Below are positions 52,776-61,273 of a stretch of DNA of 64,000 nt, in pieces. The notes under the pieces are model-generated. The model made no database searches, was not told the DNA's origin, and saw nothing but the letters and a program-made list of their open reading frames with translations. The stretch spans positions 1,674,001 to 1,738,000 of the forward strand of contig NZ_CP067089.2 of the NCBI RefSeq assembly GCF_016616095.2, given 5' to 3'. Positions within the stretch are counted from its first letter, which is position 1, and every line of letters begins with the position of its first letter. The translations under genes and the position numbers were made by a program. Origin of the DNA: Breznakiella homolactica (GTDB taxonomy: Bacteria; Spirochaetota; Spirochaetia; Treponematales; Breznakiellaceae).

Positions 52776-53240
52776 TTAGCGGAAACGGCCTTCCAGGCTC
52801 GCCTGCTGAATAATATGCCCATCCATGGCAGCCAGGAGATCCCGCTTCCGGGATTTAGGCGGAATGTCCAGAACTGTATCCAGGACATATACGGTGAAGC
52901 GGTATACATGGGACCAGTTGAAGGGCGGCTTCGGTCCGCGGTAACGGTTTTTTCCGTAGCCCCGTCCCTGGACGGCTCCGTCAAGGGTATCGGTCTGTTC
53001 ACCGGGCGGGATACCGCCGGGAATCACATTCTGAGGAGGAATATTCCAGATGGTCCAATGGTTGAACGCCGGAATGGGATGGCCCATGTCATCCATGATC
53101 ACCGCCAATGACCGGGCCCCTCGGTCCAGGCCGGAAAGCTGGAGCTCCGGGGACAGGTCCTCTCCCCGGCCGGTATATCGGACCGGTATGGTCTCCCCGT
53201 TCCCGAAGGCGGGGCTGGAAACAGTGAACGATTCTTCCAT
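52776..53240 (-). CDS. YbhB/YbcL-family (PEBP/RKIP-like) protein
   Basis: A 154-residue phosphatidylethanolamine-binding-protein-fold protein: IPVRYTGRGEDLSPELQLSGLD, DPG-type pocket segment MDDMGHPIPAFNHWTIWNIPP and RGPKPPFNWSHVYRFTVYVLD. Bacterial members are of unsettled function. I start at ATG 53240, with AAGGAAAATAT before it; the open frame to 53270 adds a non-conserved lead. It follows no gene closely. Confidence 0.87.
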   Translation of the reverse strand: MEESFTVSSPAFGNGETIPVRYTGRGEDLSPELQLSGLDRGARSLAVIMDDMGHPIPAFNHWTIWNIPPQNVIPGGIPPGEQTDTLDGAVQGRGYGKNRYRGPKPPFNWSHVYRFTVYVLDTVLDIPPKSRKRDLLAAMDGHIIQQASLEGRFR

Positions 53241-53381
53241 ATATTTTCCTTGGCGCTGCCAGCCGCGCATATCCGTTACGTGCGGCGGTTTAGTTTTTCC
53301 GCATGCAGCAATCTATAGAAGATTATGATATACATTTTCCATTTTGAAAATGTATCGGGCGCTGTTTTTTGTTGTCCCGGA

Positions 53382-54323
53382 CTATTTTTCCAGCCTGCCG
53401 AAGTTCTTAAGGAACAGAAGTTTCTCCGTCGCCTTGGAGGCTTTCCACCAGTTTTCACTCAAACAGAATTCCCGGGAATATTTTTCAAGATTGTCGAACC
53501 AGGTCCAGGAGATATCCCAGACACCGCCGGGATGCCGGGTTTCGATGAGGTAGTCCAGCTCCGCGGCTACAATTTCTTCATTTCCCGGATAAAAAGGACT
53601 TTCCGGTGAATCAATAAACAGGGACGGCCGGGGAGTATAGTACTGCCACTTAGAGGGATCCCGTTCGATGGTTTTATTTATCAGTGCTGGAATCCGTTCC
53701 TTCAGAGAAGCGTAATCGAAAGATACCGGAAGGTTCCGTTCTTCGATGGCCTTAATGAGGGACAGTGCACCGGAAAGCCCCATTTCCCCCTGGGGATCAG
53801 CCTGGGCATAATCCGCAAAAAAGATCTCCGCGCTGGAAAGCGCGCGCCGGAAAAGTTCTGATTCCCTGTCACCGTAACGGAGGATAATCCCTGAGATTTC
53901 CGCGGTAAGCCCCGGTCCCTGGGCGGTGTTTTCCTTCTCACTGTAATTCCACCAGGGCGCCCGGGGATAGCGGTCGTTTTCCGGCACACTGAAAAGCCAT
54001 CCCCCGCCGGGCTGCTCCGCCTCTTCCAGAAAGGAAAGGATACCGCCGCAGAGGGGGCTGTCCGGATCCCAGAAGCCGATCGCCCCGAGGATATGCAGGG
54101 CATACAGGCAGGTGTTGGGAGTCGATCCCGGATTCCAGTTATCCGGCTCCATGGCATGGCCGAAGCCGCCGTCATGGTTCCGGTATGGCTCCAGGGCCGA
54201 AAGCACCGCTTCACGGCTGCCCTCTTCAAAAAAATACCGCCAGAGACTCAGCTCCAGTTCCCGGGCGTTCCGGTGGATCCACCCCGCGATTTCCCCATAG
54301 GCTTCTGTATCGAGAATTTTCAT
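53382..54323 (-). CDS. Prenyltransferase/squalene-cyclase-like alpha-toroid protein
   Basis: A 313-residue protein with alpha-alpha toroid repeats, including PYRNHDGGFGHAMEPDNW, SFLEEAEQPGGGWLFS and LIETRHPGGVWDISWTW. It resembles the squalene-hopene/prenyltransferase repeat fold, but I see no DxDD catalytic motif, so it is unlikely to be a cyclase. It is cytoplasmic. I start at ATG 54323, preceded by CAGGAG; the longer frame to 54485 overlaps the next gene. Confidence 0.75.
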   Translation of the reverse strand: MKILDTEAYGEIAGWIHRNARELELSLWRYFFEEGSREAVLSALEPYRNHDGGFGHAMEPDNWNPGSTPNTCLYALHILGAIGFWDPDSPLCGGILSFLEEAEQPGGGWLFSVPENDRYPRAPWWNYSEKENTAQGPGLTAEISGIILRYGDRESELFRRALSSAEIFFADYAQADPQGEMGLSGALSLIKAIEERNLPVSFDYASLKERIPALINKTIERDPSKWQYYTPRPSLFIDSPESPFYPGNEEIVAAELDYLIETRHPGGVWDISWTWFDNLEKYSREFCLSENWWKASKATEKLLFLKNFGRLEK

Positions 54324-54471
54324 ACCTGCTCCTGTTTTCTTCAATAAATAATTGTTGAAGATACCGGAAAAAACCATTCCGGTATTGTAAAAAACCGCCA
54401 TCCCGGGCGGAGGATTCCGAAACCCGGAATGGCGCCGGCCCGGATACAATGCCCCCAGCCCAATCGGCGGT

Positions 54472-54867
54472 TTACGGGCAATCATTCATTTTTATATTCC
54501 GTTCAGAGAAAACTTTTTTTGCGGTATTAACCGCGTTTAAAACTCTCGGAAAACCGGTATAAGGGATGCAGTGTATAAATATTTCAATAATTTTCCTGGG
54601 GGATATTCCGACGTTGAGGGAGCCGTTGATGTGAACCTCCAACTGCGCTTCACAGCCGCCGGAAGCAAGCAATGCTGTTACGGTGATCATTTCCCGTTCT
54701 TCCAAAGAAAGACCATCCCTTGAGTAAATGTCCCCGAACGCGAACTCAATGATATATTTTCCGAGATCCGGCGCGATATCCGCGAGAGAGGCAATTACTT
54801 TTTTTCCGGCGTGACCGTCAACCTGAGAAAGATTGTGAGAACCCACGGCAAAACGGGATTTTTCCAT
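54472..54867 (-). CDS. Carboxymuconolactone-decarboxylase-family protein
   Basis: A 131-residue protein of the CMD/AhpD fold: SLEEREMITVTALLASGGCEAQLEVHINGSLNVG, with C72 and H79, and a final I-E-I-F-I-H-C-I-P-Y-T-G-F-P-R segment. Members range from decarboxylases to peroxidase partners. It is the target of a MerR-type promoter with a 19-bp spacer. The divergent MerR gene is its likely regulator. In Bacillus a CMD protein belongs to the AdhR (MerR) regulon, a useful parallel. Confidence 0.87.
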   Translation of the reverse strand: MEKSRFAVGSHNLSQVDGHAGKKVIASLADIAPDLGKYIIEFAFGDIYSRDGLSLEEREMITVTALLASGGCEAQLEVHINGSLNVGISPRKIIEIFIHCIPYTGFPRVLNAVNTAKKVFSERNIKMNDCP

Positions 54868-54896
54868 ACAAACTCCTTAAAACATGGTATACTTAA

Positions 54897-54927
54897 AATA
54901 TAGAATCTAGAGTTAACTCGAGGTCAA
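54897..54927 (-). promoter_or_regulatory. MerR-type promoter/operator of the CMD gene
   Basis: On the minus strand, TTGACC (54927-54922) and TATATT (54902-54897) are separated by 19 bp, the stretched spacing typical of MerR-activated promoters. A palindrome GAGTTAACTC (54910-54919) lies inside the spacer. Confidence 0.75.
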
Positions 54928-54943
54928 GGAAAAAAGCACAATT

Positions 54944-55309
54944 ATGGAATATTCAATAGGCGAATTTTCGGAAATCACAACAATCGGAATATATACACTG
55001 CGGTATTATGAGAAAGAAGGATTATTAAAACCTGAAAGGAATGGGAGCGGAAGAAGGGTATACGATGAAAGGGATATTGCCTGGATAGAATTTATCAAAA
55101 GGCTGAAAGATACCGGAATGCCGATTACCGAAATACGGGAATACGCTGTACTGCGTGAGAAAGGCGATAAAACATTGCGGCAGCGGTACGCGCTGTTAAC
55201 AAAACATAAAATCTATCTGGGGAAAAAAATCAAAGAGCTGAACAGGCATTACCGGAAACTTGATGATAAGATCCGGTATTATGAGAATGAAATTAAGAAA
55301 CGGAAATAA
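54944..55309 (+). CDS. MerR-family regulator without cysteines
   Basis: A 121-residue regulator: winged helix EYSIGEFSEITTIGIYTLRYYEKEGLL, IKRLKDTGMPITEIREYA, and a long C-terminal dimer helix. It resembles the AdhR/NmlR aldehyde-stress branch, but it has no cysteine at all, so the usual thiol sensing cannot apply. It is divergent from the CMD gene and should act on the 19-bp-spacer promoter between them. Confidence 0.88.
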   Translation: MEYSIGEFSEITTIGIYTLRYYEKEGLLKPERNGSGRRVYDERDIAWIEFIKRLKDTGMPITEIREYAVLREKGDKTLRQRYALLTKHKIYLGKKIKELNRHYRKLDDKIRYYENEIKKRK

Positions 55310-55342
55310 CCATAGAATACTTCGGCATACGGAATGGCACCC

Positions 55343-55371
55343 TTGCGGACAGCTGTTTTTTCCGGTAGAAT
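55343..55371 (+). promoter_or_regulatory. Predicted promoter for the second MFS exporter's leader
   Basis: TTGCGG (55343-55348) and TAGAAT (55366-55371), 17 bp apart. The transcript would begin near 55378, about 24 bases before the 29-codon leader frame. Confidence 0.45.
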
Positions 55372-55401
55372 TATCATCTAATCTTTAAGGAGGTTAACAG
55401 C

Positions 55402-55491
55402 ATGGCTGGAATATCCGGAATACTTGCGGCGGCTTGCGTCATCAGGGACAAACTTGCCCGCACCGCCCTGCCCCATCCGGAGAAGGCCTGA
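55402..55491 (+). CDS. Possible 29-residue leader peptide before MFS exporter 2
   Basis: ATG 55402 has one of the best ribosome sites in the window (AAGGAGGT) and opens MAGISGILAAACVIRDKLAR plus nine residues to TGA. No function is known. Its position before an exporter whose own ribosome site is paired suggests a regulatory leader peptide, similar in principle to those of mef and erm genes. Confidence 0.45.
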   Translation: MAGISGILAAACVIRDKLARTALPHPEKA

Positions 55492-55513
55492 CAGCGCTGC
55501 TGCTCCTTGTCTT

Positions 55514-55545
55514 GTCCTCCTCCGTATTCCATAATCAGCGAGGAC
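55514..55545 (+). promoter_or_regulatory. Hairpin masking the ribosome site of MFS exporter 2
   Basis: GTCCTC (55514-55519) can pair with GAGGAC (55540-55545), which contains the exporter's GAGGA ribosome site 7 bases before ATG 55553. With the leader frame upstream this suggests translational attenuation. The stem is only 6 bp, so the call is tentative. Confidence 0.4.
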
Positions 55546-55552
55546 GAATTAT

Positions 55553-56767
55553 ATGCATACCAAAATTAACCAATCGCATTGGAAAAAAAGGATCGCCTAT
55601 TTTCTGGCGAGCCAGAATATTTCCCTCTTCGGTTCTTCGGTGGTGGGGTTTGCCATAATCTGGCACATCACCCTGGAAACTTCTTCCGGTTTCTGGATGA
55701 TGCTCTCCACAATATGCTCCCTGGTTCCCCAGGTGCTCATCTCCCTCTTCGGCGGGGTCTGGGCGGACCGGCACAACCGGAAGTATCTAATTATGCTGGC
55801 GGACGCCTTTATCGCCCTGGCGACCCTTGCCCTGGCGATATCCTTTCTCCTGGGCTTCCGCCGGCTGGAACTCCTCCTCATGGCGTCGGTGGTACGTTCC
55901 GCCGGAGCGGGAATTCAAACTCCCGCGGTGAGCGCTATTTTCCCTCAGCTCGTACCTGAAGAAAAACTTACCCAGATCCAGGGGATCAACCAGACCCTGG
56001 GTTCGGTGCTCATGCTTCTTTCCCCGGCAGTGGGCGGATTGCTGCTGGGCACCGTGGGTATCGTAGGCGCTTTCTTCGTGGATGTGGTCACCGCGGCCCT
56101 GGCTATCCTGGTGATGAGCCGCATCTCCGTTGAAAAAGTGGAACGGGTAAATCCGGAAACTTCCGTATGGGAAGATCTCAAGGGGGGATTGCGGTACACC
56201 TTCGGACACCGCCAGCTCCGGAACATCACCATCTGCTATATTTTTTCGTTCTTTCTCATTACCCCCGCGATGGCGCTCACACCCCTGATGGTGGAACGGA
56301 GTTTCGGCAGCGAGGTCTGGCGTCTTACGGCCAACGAAATGGTCTGGACCGTGGGATCACTCCTGGGAGGGGCATACGTCGCCCTCAAGGGTCAGTTCAG
56401 AAATAAAGTCCGGACCGCGGCGGTCTGCCTTATTGCGTTCGGTATCCTCTTCGGTCTCCTGGGAGTTTCCTGGAACTTTACAGTCTATCTCGTTATCATG
56501 GGACTAGCGGGCTGCTTCATGCCTGTGCTGTCCACAACTCAGACGGTGTTTATCCAGGAGATCACCGAAGCGGATGTCCTGGGACGGGTGTTTTCCGTGA
56601 TACAGCTCTTTTCTTCCAGTGCCATGCCCGCGGCTATTCTTCTCTTCGGCCCTCTGGCGGACCTGGTATCGGTGGAATCCATTATGCTCGTCTGCGGCGG
56701 GCTCCTGGCCCTGGTAGGGCTGGTCTACGGGTTTTCAGAAAGGCAGCCGAATAAGCCGGTTTCCTGA
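55553..56767 (+). CDS. MFS exporter of the macrolide-efflux type, 2
   Basis: A 404-residue MFS_3/MefA-like exporter with twelve helices: ASQNISLFGSSVVGFAIIWHITLE and GGVWADRHNRKYLIMLADAFIALATL. It probably expels a macrolide-like or other hydrophobic compound. It is followed after 29 bp by a Vat-type acetyltransferase, so the pair may form a drug-resistance operon. It is a distant paralog of the exporter at 48200. Confidence 0.88.
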   Translation: MHTKINQSHWKKRIAYFLASQNISLFGSSVVGFAIIWHITLETSSGFWMMLSTICSLVPQVLISLFGGVWADRHNRKYLIMLADAFIALATLALAISFLLGFRRLELLLMASVVRSAGAGIQTPAVSAIFPQLVPEEKLTQIQGINQTLGSVLMLLSPAVGGLLLGTVGIVGAFFVDVVTAALAILVMSRISVEKVERVNPETSVWEDLKGGLRYTFGHRQLRNITICYIFSFFLITPAMALTPLMVERSFGSEVWRLTANEMVWTVGSLLGGAYVALKGQFRNKVRTAAVCLIAFGILFGLLGVSWNFTVYLVIMGLAGCFMPVLSTTQTVFIQEITEADVLGRVFSVIQLFSSSAMPAAILLFGPLADLVSVESIMLVCGGLLALVGLVYGFSERQPNKPVS

Positions 56768-56796
56768 CAGCGTATTGGTTTAAAAGGAGGCAAACC

Positions 56797-57435
56797 ATGA
56801 CATACGGACCGGACCCCCGGGCGGTATATCCCAATCCGGCGGTTAAAAGTCTCTGTTTTATAAAAAACACCATCACCCGGAAGAACATCACCGCGGGAGA
56901 TTACAGCTATTACGATGACGATACGGGGCCGGAGGACTTTGAGCGGCACGTTACCCATCACTATGAATTTCTTGGAGACCGGCTCATCATCGGAAAATTC
57001 TGCGCCATCGCAAAAGGTATTGAATTCGTCATGAACGGAGCCAACCACCGGATGGCATCGGTCACTACGTACCCCTTTAACATCATGGGCGGCGGCTGGG
57101 AAAAAGCCGTTCCCCAAATCGGTGACCTTCCGTTTAAAGGGGACACCGTGGTCGGGAATGATGTGTGGATAGGCCAGCATGTAACGGTTATGCCCGGTGT
57201 CCGCATCGGCGACGGCGCGGTCCTCGCGGCAAACGCCACCGTGGCAAAGGATGTTCCCCCGTACTGTATTGCCGGGGGCAATCCCTGCCGGGTTATCCGG
57301 AAGCGTTTCGACGATGAACTCATTGATTACCTGCTGAAACTGAAATGGTGGGATTGGCCCGCGGAGAAAATCTTCCGCAATCTGGAAATTCTCTGCAGCG
57401 CCGAGCTGACCGCCATCCGCGGTATCCGGGATTAA
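56797..57435 (+). CDS. Vat/CatB-type xenobiotic O-acetyltransferase
   Basis: A 212-residue left-handed beta-helix acetyltransferase. Hexapeptide repeats run through VVGNDVWIGQHVTVMPGVRIGDGAVLAANATVAKDVPPY, and the catalytic His is H84 in NGANHRM. The YPNPAVKSLCFIKNTIT and W-W-x-W-P segments match the Vat streptogramin A acetyltransferase/CatB group. Known members acetylate streptogramin A or chloramphenicol; the true substrate here is unproven. AAAGGAGG precedes the start, and it follows the MFS exporter closely. Confidence 0.9.
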   Translation: MTYGPDPRAVYPNPAVKSLCFIKNTITRKNITAGDYSYYDDDTGPEDFERHVTHHYEFLGDRLIIGKFCAIAKGIEFVMNGANHRMASVTTYPFNIMGGGWEKAVPQIGDLPFKGDTVVGNDVWIGQHVTVMPGVRIGDGAVLAANATVAKDVPPYCIAGGNPCRVIRKRFDDELIDYLLKLKWWDWPAEKIFRNLEILCSAELTAIRGIRD

Positions 57436-57628
57436 GCCTTGGCCGTCCGTAACCGGTTCCGGAAGAAAAGCCCGGCCGGTTACGGAAGTACGGTAGGGAA
57501 TCTCCGTAAAGGCTCCGGGTAAATCCCTTTGAAAACTTGCATTTGGCGTAAAAGGTTTTATATTTAAAAAAGGCTGTCCTGATACAGTTTTTAGCGGACA
57601 GCCGAATACATGTAAAAAGGAACATGCC

Positions 57629-58486
57629 ATGTCCGAGAGAACAGTCAAACGCCTGGTCCGGGGATTCCCCGCAGTGGACGGCGCCGGGGTCCACCTGGTC
57701 CGGGTCCTGGGCCATGAAACGGTAAAGGACTTCGATCCTTTTCTTATGCTGGATTCCTTTGATTCCGCCAACCCCGAAGATTATATCGCCGGATTTCCCA
57801 TGCATCCCCACCGGGGCATTGAGACCATAACCTACCTCATCCGCGGGGAGATTGACCATGAGGACAGCCTGGGCAACGCCGGCCGCATCCGGGACGGCCA
57901 GAGCCAGTGGATGACCGCGGGCAGCGGCATACTCCACCAGGAGATGCCTCAGCCAACGGAACGGCTTTTGGGGGCACAGCTCTGGCTCAACCTGCCCGCC
58001 GCGGAAAAGATGGCCGAGCCCCGGTACTTCGATATTACCAAAAACATGATCGGTGAAAAACAGACAGCCGATGCCACGGTACGGGTCCTTGCCGGAGAAT
58101 ACGGGGACGTAAAGGGCGCTAAACCTTACCACATTCAAGCTACGTATTACGATGTTGCGGTTAAGCCGGGCAAATCCATCACCATAGATACCAAGGCCGG
58201 AGAAACGGTTTTTATATTTCTTATTGAAGGAGACGCGGTCATCACCGGAGACCGGATTCCCGAAAAGACCGCGGTACTCTTCGGCGAGGGGGACCGTATC
58301 ACGGCGGCGGCTCCCAAGGACGGCCCTTCCCGTTTCCTGTTTCTCTCGGGGAAACCCCTGGGTGAGGAAATTGCCTGGGGTGGCCCCATTGTGATGAATA
58401 CCCGGACCGAACTCTTTAAGGCTTTTCAGGAACTGGAGGAAGGAACCTTCATCAAGCATAAAGCCGCGCCGCCGAAAGAAAATTAA
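57629..58486 (+). CDS. Pirin-family protein
   Basis: A 285-residue bicupin with pirin signatures HPHRGIETITYLIRG (metal His pair) and GSGILHQEMP, and a second cupin near 170-270. Some bacterial pirins act as quercetinases, others as regulators. The 193-bp gap ahead holds two inverted repeats: CCGTAACCGG/CCGGTTACGG (57447-57485) and GGCTGTCC/GGACAGCC (57572-57603). AAAAAGGAAC marks the start. Confidence 0.9.
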   Translation: MSERTVKRLVRGFPAVDGAGVHLVRVLGHETVKDFDPFLMLDSFDSANPEDYIAGFPMHPHRGIETITYLIRGEIDHEDSLGNAGRIRDGQSQWMTAGSGILHQEMPQPTERLLGAQLWLNLPAAEKMAEPRYFDITKNMIGEKQTADATVRVLAGEYGDVKGAKPYHIQATYYDVAVKPGKSITIDTKAGETVFIFLIEGDAVITGDRIPEKTAVLFGEGDRITAAAPKDGPSRFLFLSGKPLGEEIAWGGPIVMNTRTELFKAFQELEEGTFIKHKAAPPKEN

Positions 58487-58543
58487 ATACAGCAGGCGGG
58501 GTTTACCGCCCGCCTTTGTTTTTCCATTTAAAAAAGGAGACCC

Positions 58544-59479
58544 ATGAAAGACGTGGTAATTATCGGCGGAGGCCCCGCTGGGCTTACCGCCGCGATTTAC
58601 GCTGCCCGGGCGGGTATGAAGGTCCTGGTCCTGGAAAAGATGTCCTATGGCGGCCAGGTATCCCTTACCGCTGAAGTTGAAAACTATCCCGGCTTTAAGA
58701 GTATTCCCGGGATGGAATTCTCCGGGAACCTCTATGAACACGCCCTGGCCCAGAACGCGGAAGTTGCCTTTGAGGATGTCCGGCAGCTCAAACCCCGGGG
58801 AGAGAAAAAGAAAATAATCACCGCCGGGAAAACCTATGAGGCGGCGACCATCATTGCCGCCAGCGGCGCCGCCCGGAAAAAACTGGAATGCCCCGGAGAG
58901 GCGGAATACATCGGAAAAGGGGTGTCCTTCTGCGCCACCTGCGACGCCGCGTTCTTCCGGGATAAAACCGTTGCCATCGTAGGCGGGGGAAACACCGCTC
59001 TGGGGGACGCCCTCTTTCTGTCCAACAGCAGCAAAAAAGTCTACCTGATCCACCGCCGGAATACCTTCCGGGCCCATCTCGCGGTACAGCGGGCGGTACT
59101 CAAACGGAAGAACATCGAAATTCTTTACAATACAACCGTGGAATCCATTGCCGGCGGGCAGTTTGTGGAAGGCTGCAAAATCCGGACGCCCCAGGGAACC
59201 AAAGATCTTCCGGTGGACGGCATCTTTGTTGCCATAGGAATGAAGCCCGAGACGGAACTGCTTAAAGGCCTGGTAAAGCTGGACCGGTACGGTTACGTGC
59301 TCACCGACGAACGGTGCGCCACCGCCATACCGGGACTGTACGTTGCCGGGGATATCAGAAAAAAGCCTCTCCGCCAGATTGTCACCGCTGCTGCGGATGG
59401 GGCCGTAGCTGCCGTAGCGGCCTCGGAATACGTGACCATCCGGCAGGAGCGTTTAAAATTCATACATCATCTGGAATAG
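58544..59479 (+). CDS. trxB: Thioredoxin-reductase-family flavoprotein
   Basis: A 311-residue flavoprotein: FAD motif GGGPAGLTAAIYAARAG (8-24), redox centre C130-A-T-C133 in FCATCDAAF, NADPH motif VGGGNTALGDA and the C-terminal FAD segment GLYVAGDIRKKPLRQIVTAAADG. It transfers electrons from NADPH to thioredoxin or a similar partner. It lies 57 bp after pirin. No thioredoxin gene is adjacent. The gene symbol rests on family match only. Confidence 0.9.
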   Translation: MKDVVIIGGGPAGLTAAIYAARAGMKVLVLEKMSYGGQVSLTAEVENYPGFKSIPGMEFSGNLYEHALAQNAEVAFEDVRQLKPRGEKKKIITAGKTYEAATIIAASGAARKKLECPGEAEYIGKGVSFCATCDAAFFRDKTVAIVGGGNTALGDALFLSNSSKKVYLIHRRNTFRAHLAVQRAVLKRKNIEILYNTTVESIAGGQFVEGCKIRTPQGTKDLPVDGIFVAIGMKPETELLKGLVKLDRYGYVLTDERCATAIPGLYVAGDIRKKPLRQIVTAAADGAVAAVAASEYVTIRQERLKFIHHLE

Positions 59480-59509
59480 AAACAAAACAGAGGAACCCTT
59501 CAAAAGGAT

Positions 59510-59953
59510 TTATTCCATCCGCATATGCAGAATGGGAAAGTCCCTGCCTTGTCCGTCTTTTTCCGAGCGGCTGAAAATTTTGAAACCAAGGTGTTCGTAA
59601 AACCCCCGGGCCCGGGGGTTCTGTTCGTTCACGTCAACACAGCGGGCATCCAGGGTTTCCACGGCATAGAGCGCCAGGGCCCTGCCGCCGCCCTGTCCCC
59701 GGGCATCGGGCCGCAGAAAGAGCATTTCAATTTTTCCGTCCGCCGCACCCATAAAACCCAGGATTGCATTTTCGGCGTTTTTGAGAAGATACAGGCCGGA
59801 GATGGTTTTGAGTGCTTCCCGTACCAGCGGTTTGAGGGATTGAATGTCCTCTTCATTTAAAAAATCGTGGGTTGCCCTGACTGAGGCTTCCCAGAGTTCA
59901 GCAAGAACGGCGAGCGTTTCATCATCCCTGCACGGGGCGGCTTCAATAAACAT
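59510..59953 (-). CDS. GNAT-family N-acetyltransferase
   Basis: A 147-residue acetyltransferase with acetyl-CoA loop RPDARGQGGGRALALYAVE and the motif NPRARGFYEHLGFKIFSRSEKDGQGRDFPILHM, matching the YjaB-like branch. The start at 59953 is followed by an 11-residue lead before the domain. It converges with the thioredoxin-reductase gene, 30 bp apart. The 287 bp upstream to 60240 holds no gene. Confidence 0.87.
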   Translation of the reverse strand: MFIEAAPCRDDETLAVLAELWEASVRATHDFLNEEDIQSLKPLVREALKTISGLYLLKNAENAILGFMGAADGKIEMLFLRPDARGQGGGRALALYAVETLDARCVDVNEQNPRARGFYEHLGFKIFSRSEKDGQGRDFPILHMRME

Positions 59954-60240
59954 TTTTGTTCTGTCCTAAAAAAATAAAATCCCGGCGCCGCGGAAAACGA
60001 ACATATCCGGCGGCAGTCAGTCCGCAGACGCCCGCAATGTAACCGGTTTCCGTCTGTTCGGCCGCCCAGCCTGCGGAAGGTCTTATATAGGATATCCCCA
60101 GGACGGGTTTCCGTCCAGGGGAATTGCGGAAAATATTACCATGGTTTTGGTGAAACATGACAGGGTGCTGTCAGTTTTTATTCTGTATACTGAAAGATAC
60201 CGGCTCATCGGCAGCCGCGGTTTTACAGGAGGAGGAGCGT

Positions 60241-60714
60241 ATGAAGGAAACACAGCAGCCCGAGGGCTGGGGGAAACGGCTGCTTGACGGCAGCCACCAG
60301 CCGGCAGAACCGGAGATCCGGGATTATCTGGGGCCGGAAAGCTGTGCCAGGCTCGAACGGCTGGAAGCCATGTTTCGGGAATGTTATGACCTAAGCCGTT
60401 CGGTTAATTTCCCCTTTGGCAGCAGCTACGGCTGGGCTTACCGGTACACCCATAAAAAAGCACTGCTCCTCTATGTCTTTTTTGAGGAAGGCCGGTTCTG
60501 CTGTACTATTTCCGTTGGGGGCAAAAACGCCCGCCGGGTGGAAGCATTGCGTGACACCTTAAGTCCCAAAGCCCGGAAGCTCTGGGATGACCGCTACCCC
60601 TGCGGGGACGGCGGCGGATGGATTCATTATACCGTTGACCGGGACAACCAGCTGGGGGATATTCTCGCTTTTACGCAAGCGAAGGTCCCTCCCCGCCGTA
60701 ACAGCGGTAAATGA
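60241..60714 (+). CDS. DUF3788 family protein
   Basis: A 157-residue protein matching DUF3788: FPFGSSYGWAYRYTHKKALLLYVFFEEGRFCCTISVGGK, then LSPKARKLWDDRYPCGDGGGWIHYTV. The family is widespread in anaerobes and uncharacterised. I start at ATG 60241, with AGGAGGAGG directly ahead, rather than at 60157. It stands alone on the plus strand in a minus-strand neighbourhood. Confidence 0.88.
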   Translation: MKETQQPEGWGKRLLDGSHQPAEPEIRDYLGPESCARLERLEAMFRECYDLSRSVNFPFGSSYGWAYRYTHKKALLLYVFFEEGRFCCTISVGGKNARRVEALRDTLSPKARKLWDDRYPCGDGGGWIHYTVDRDNQLGDILAFTQAKVPPRRNSGK

Positions 60715-60766
60715 AACAGGAGAAACACCATGTTCCTGCGGGCTAGAGAAAAAGAACATCCCCCGG

Positions 60767-61228
60767 TTAGCTGAGAAGAACCATGACCCTGGTAAGCAGC
60801 TTATCCGTCCCGTATTCCGGGCCGTTGAGGTAATACTCAAAGACTCCCTCCTCCATTACGAAGCCCCGGTCTTTCGCGAAAGCGGCGAGTTCTCCGTAGA
60901 CCGGTTCCATCAGGGCATTGTCCCCCTGGTAGTAGCAGAAGAGCTTTTTCCCCGCCGGGATCTGCCATGGGATAACGTCACCGGAACCAATGATTGGTTT
61001 CGACACCGCGGTGCCGGCCGTGACATTGAGTATTCCCGGCTCTGCCGGGATAATCCGGAGAAAGGGACAGTCCGCTGCGATTGATCCTTCCTGCCACAAA
61101 GTACTGCCGATCTCCGCAAAAGCGCGGCCGATAAACTCCGGGATATCCCTCTCCGGGATTGGTGCGCTGATAACCGCCGTATCCTGGGCCGGGGTATCCA
61201 CAAGAAAAAATTCCGTTATTCTGGGCAT
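60767..61228 (-). CDS. GyrI-like effector-binding protein
   Basis: A 153-residue stand-alone GyrI-like (BmrR C-terminal) ligand-binding domain: AVISAPIPERDIPEFIGRAFAEIG and KLFCYYQGDNALMEPVYGELAAFAKDRG, with a closing EYYLNGPEYG. Such domains bind hydrophobic drugs. It is the last of a co-directional series with a VOC protein, a MerR-GyrI regulator and an ABC exporter, and may be a drug-binding buffer. Confidence 0.85.
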   Translation of the reverse strand: MPRITEFFLVDTPAQDTAVISAPIPERDIPEFIGRAFAEIGSTLWQEGSIAADCPFLRIIPAEPGILNVTAGTAVSKPIIGSGDVIPWQIPAGKKLFCYYQGDNALMEPVYGELAAFAKDRGFVMEEGVFEYYLNGPEYGTDKLLTRVMVLLS

Positions 61229-61273
61229 AAGGCGCTCCTTTTTTAGCTGTTACTTGCGCTCCGCGGCAATACT

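Noticed and set aside
57572..57603. Terminator pointing left before the pirin gene
   Set aside because: The stem GGCTGTCC/GGACAGCC has a T-run only on the minus strand, where no gene ends nearby. It is noted as an inverted repeat and not called a terminator.
57320..59077. A 585-codon open frame on the minus strand
   Set aside because: It lies antisense to the pirin and thioredoxin-reductase genes, whose family motifs are clear. Its own translation shows no domain. GC-rich codon bias makes long antisense frames common here.
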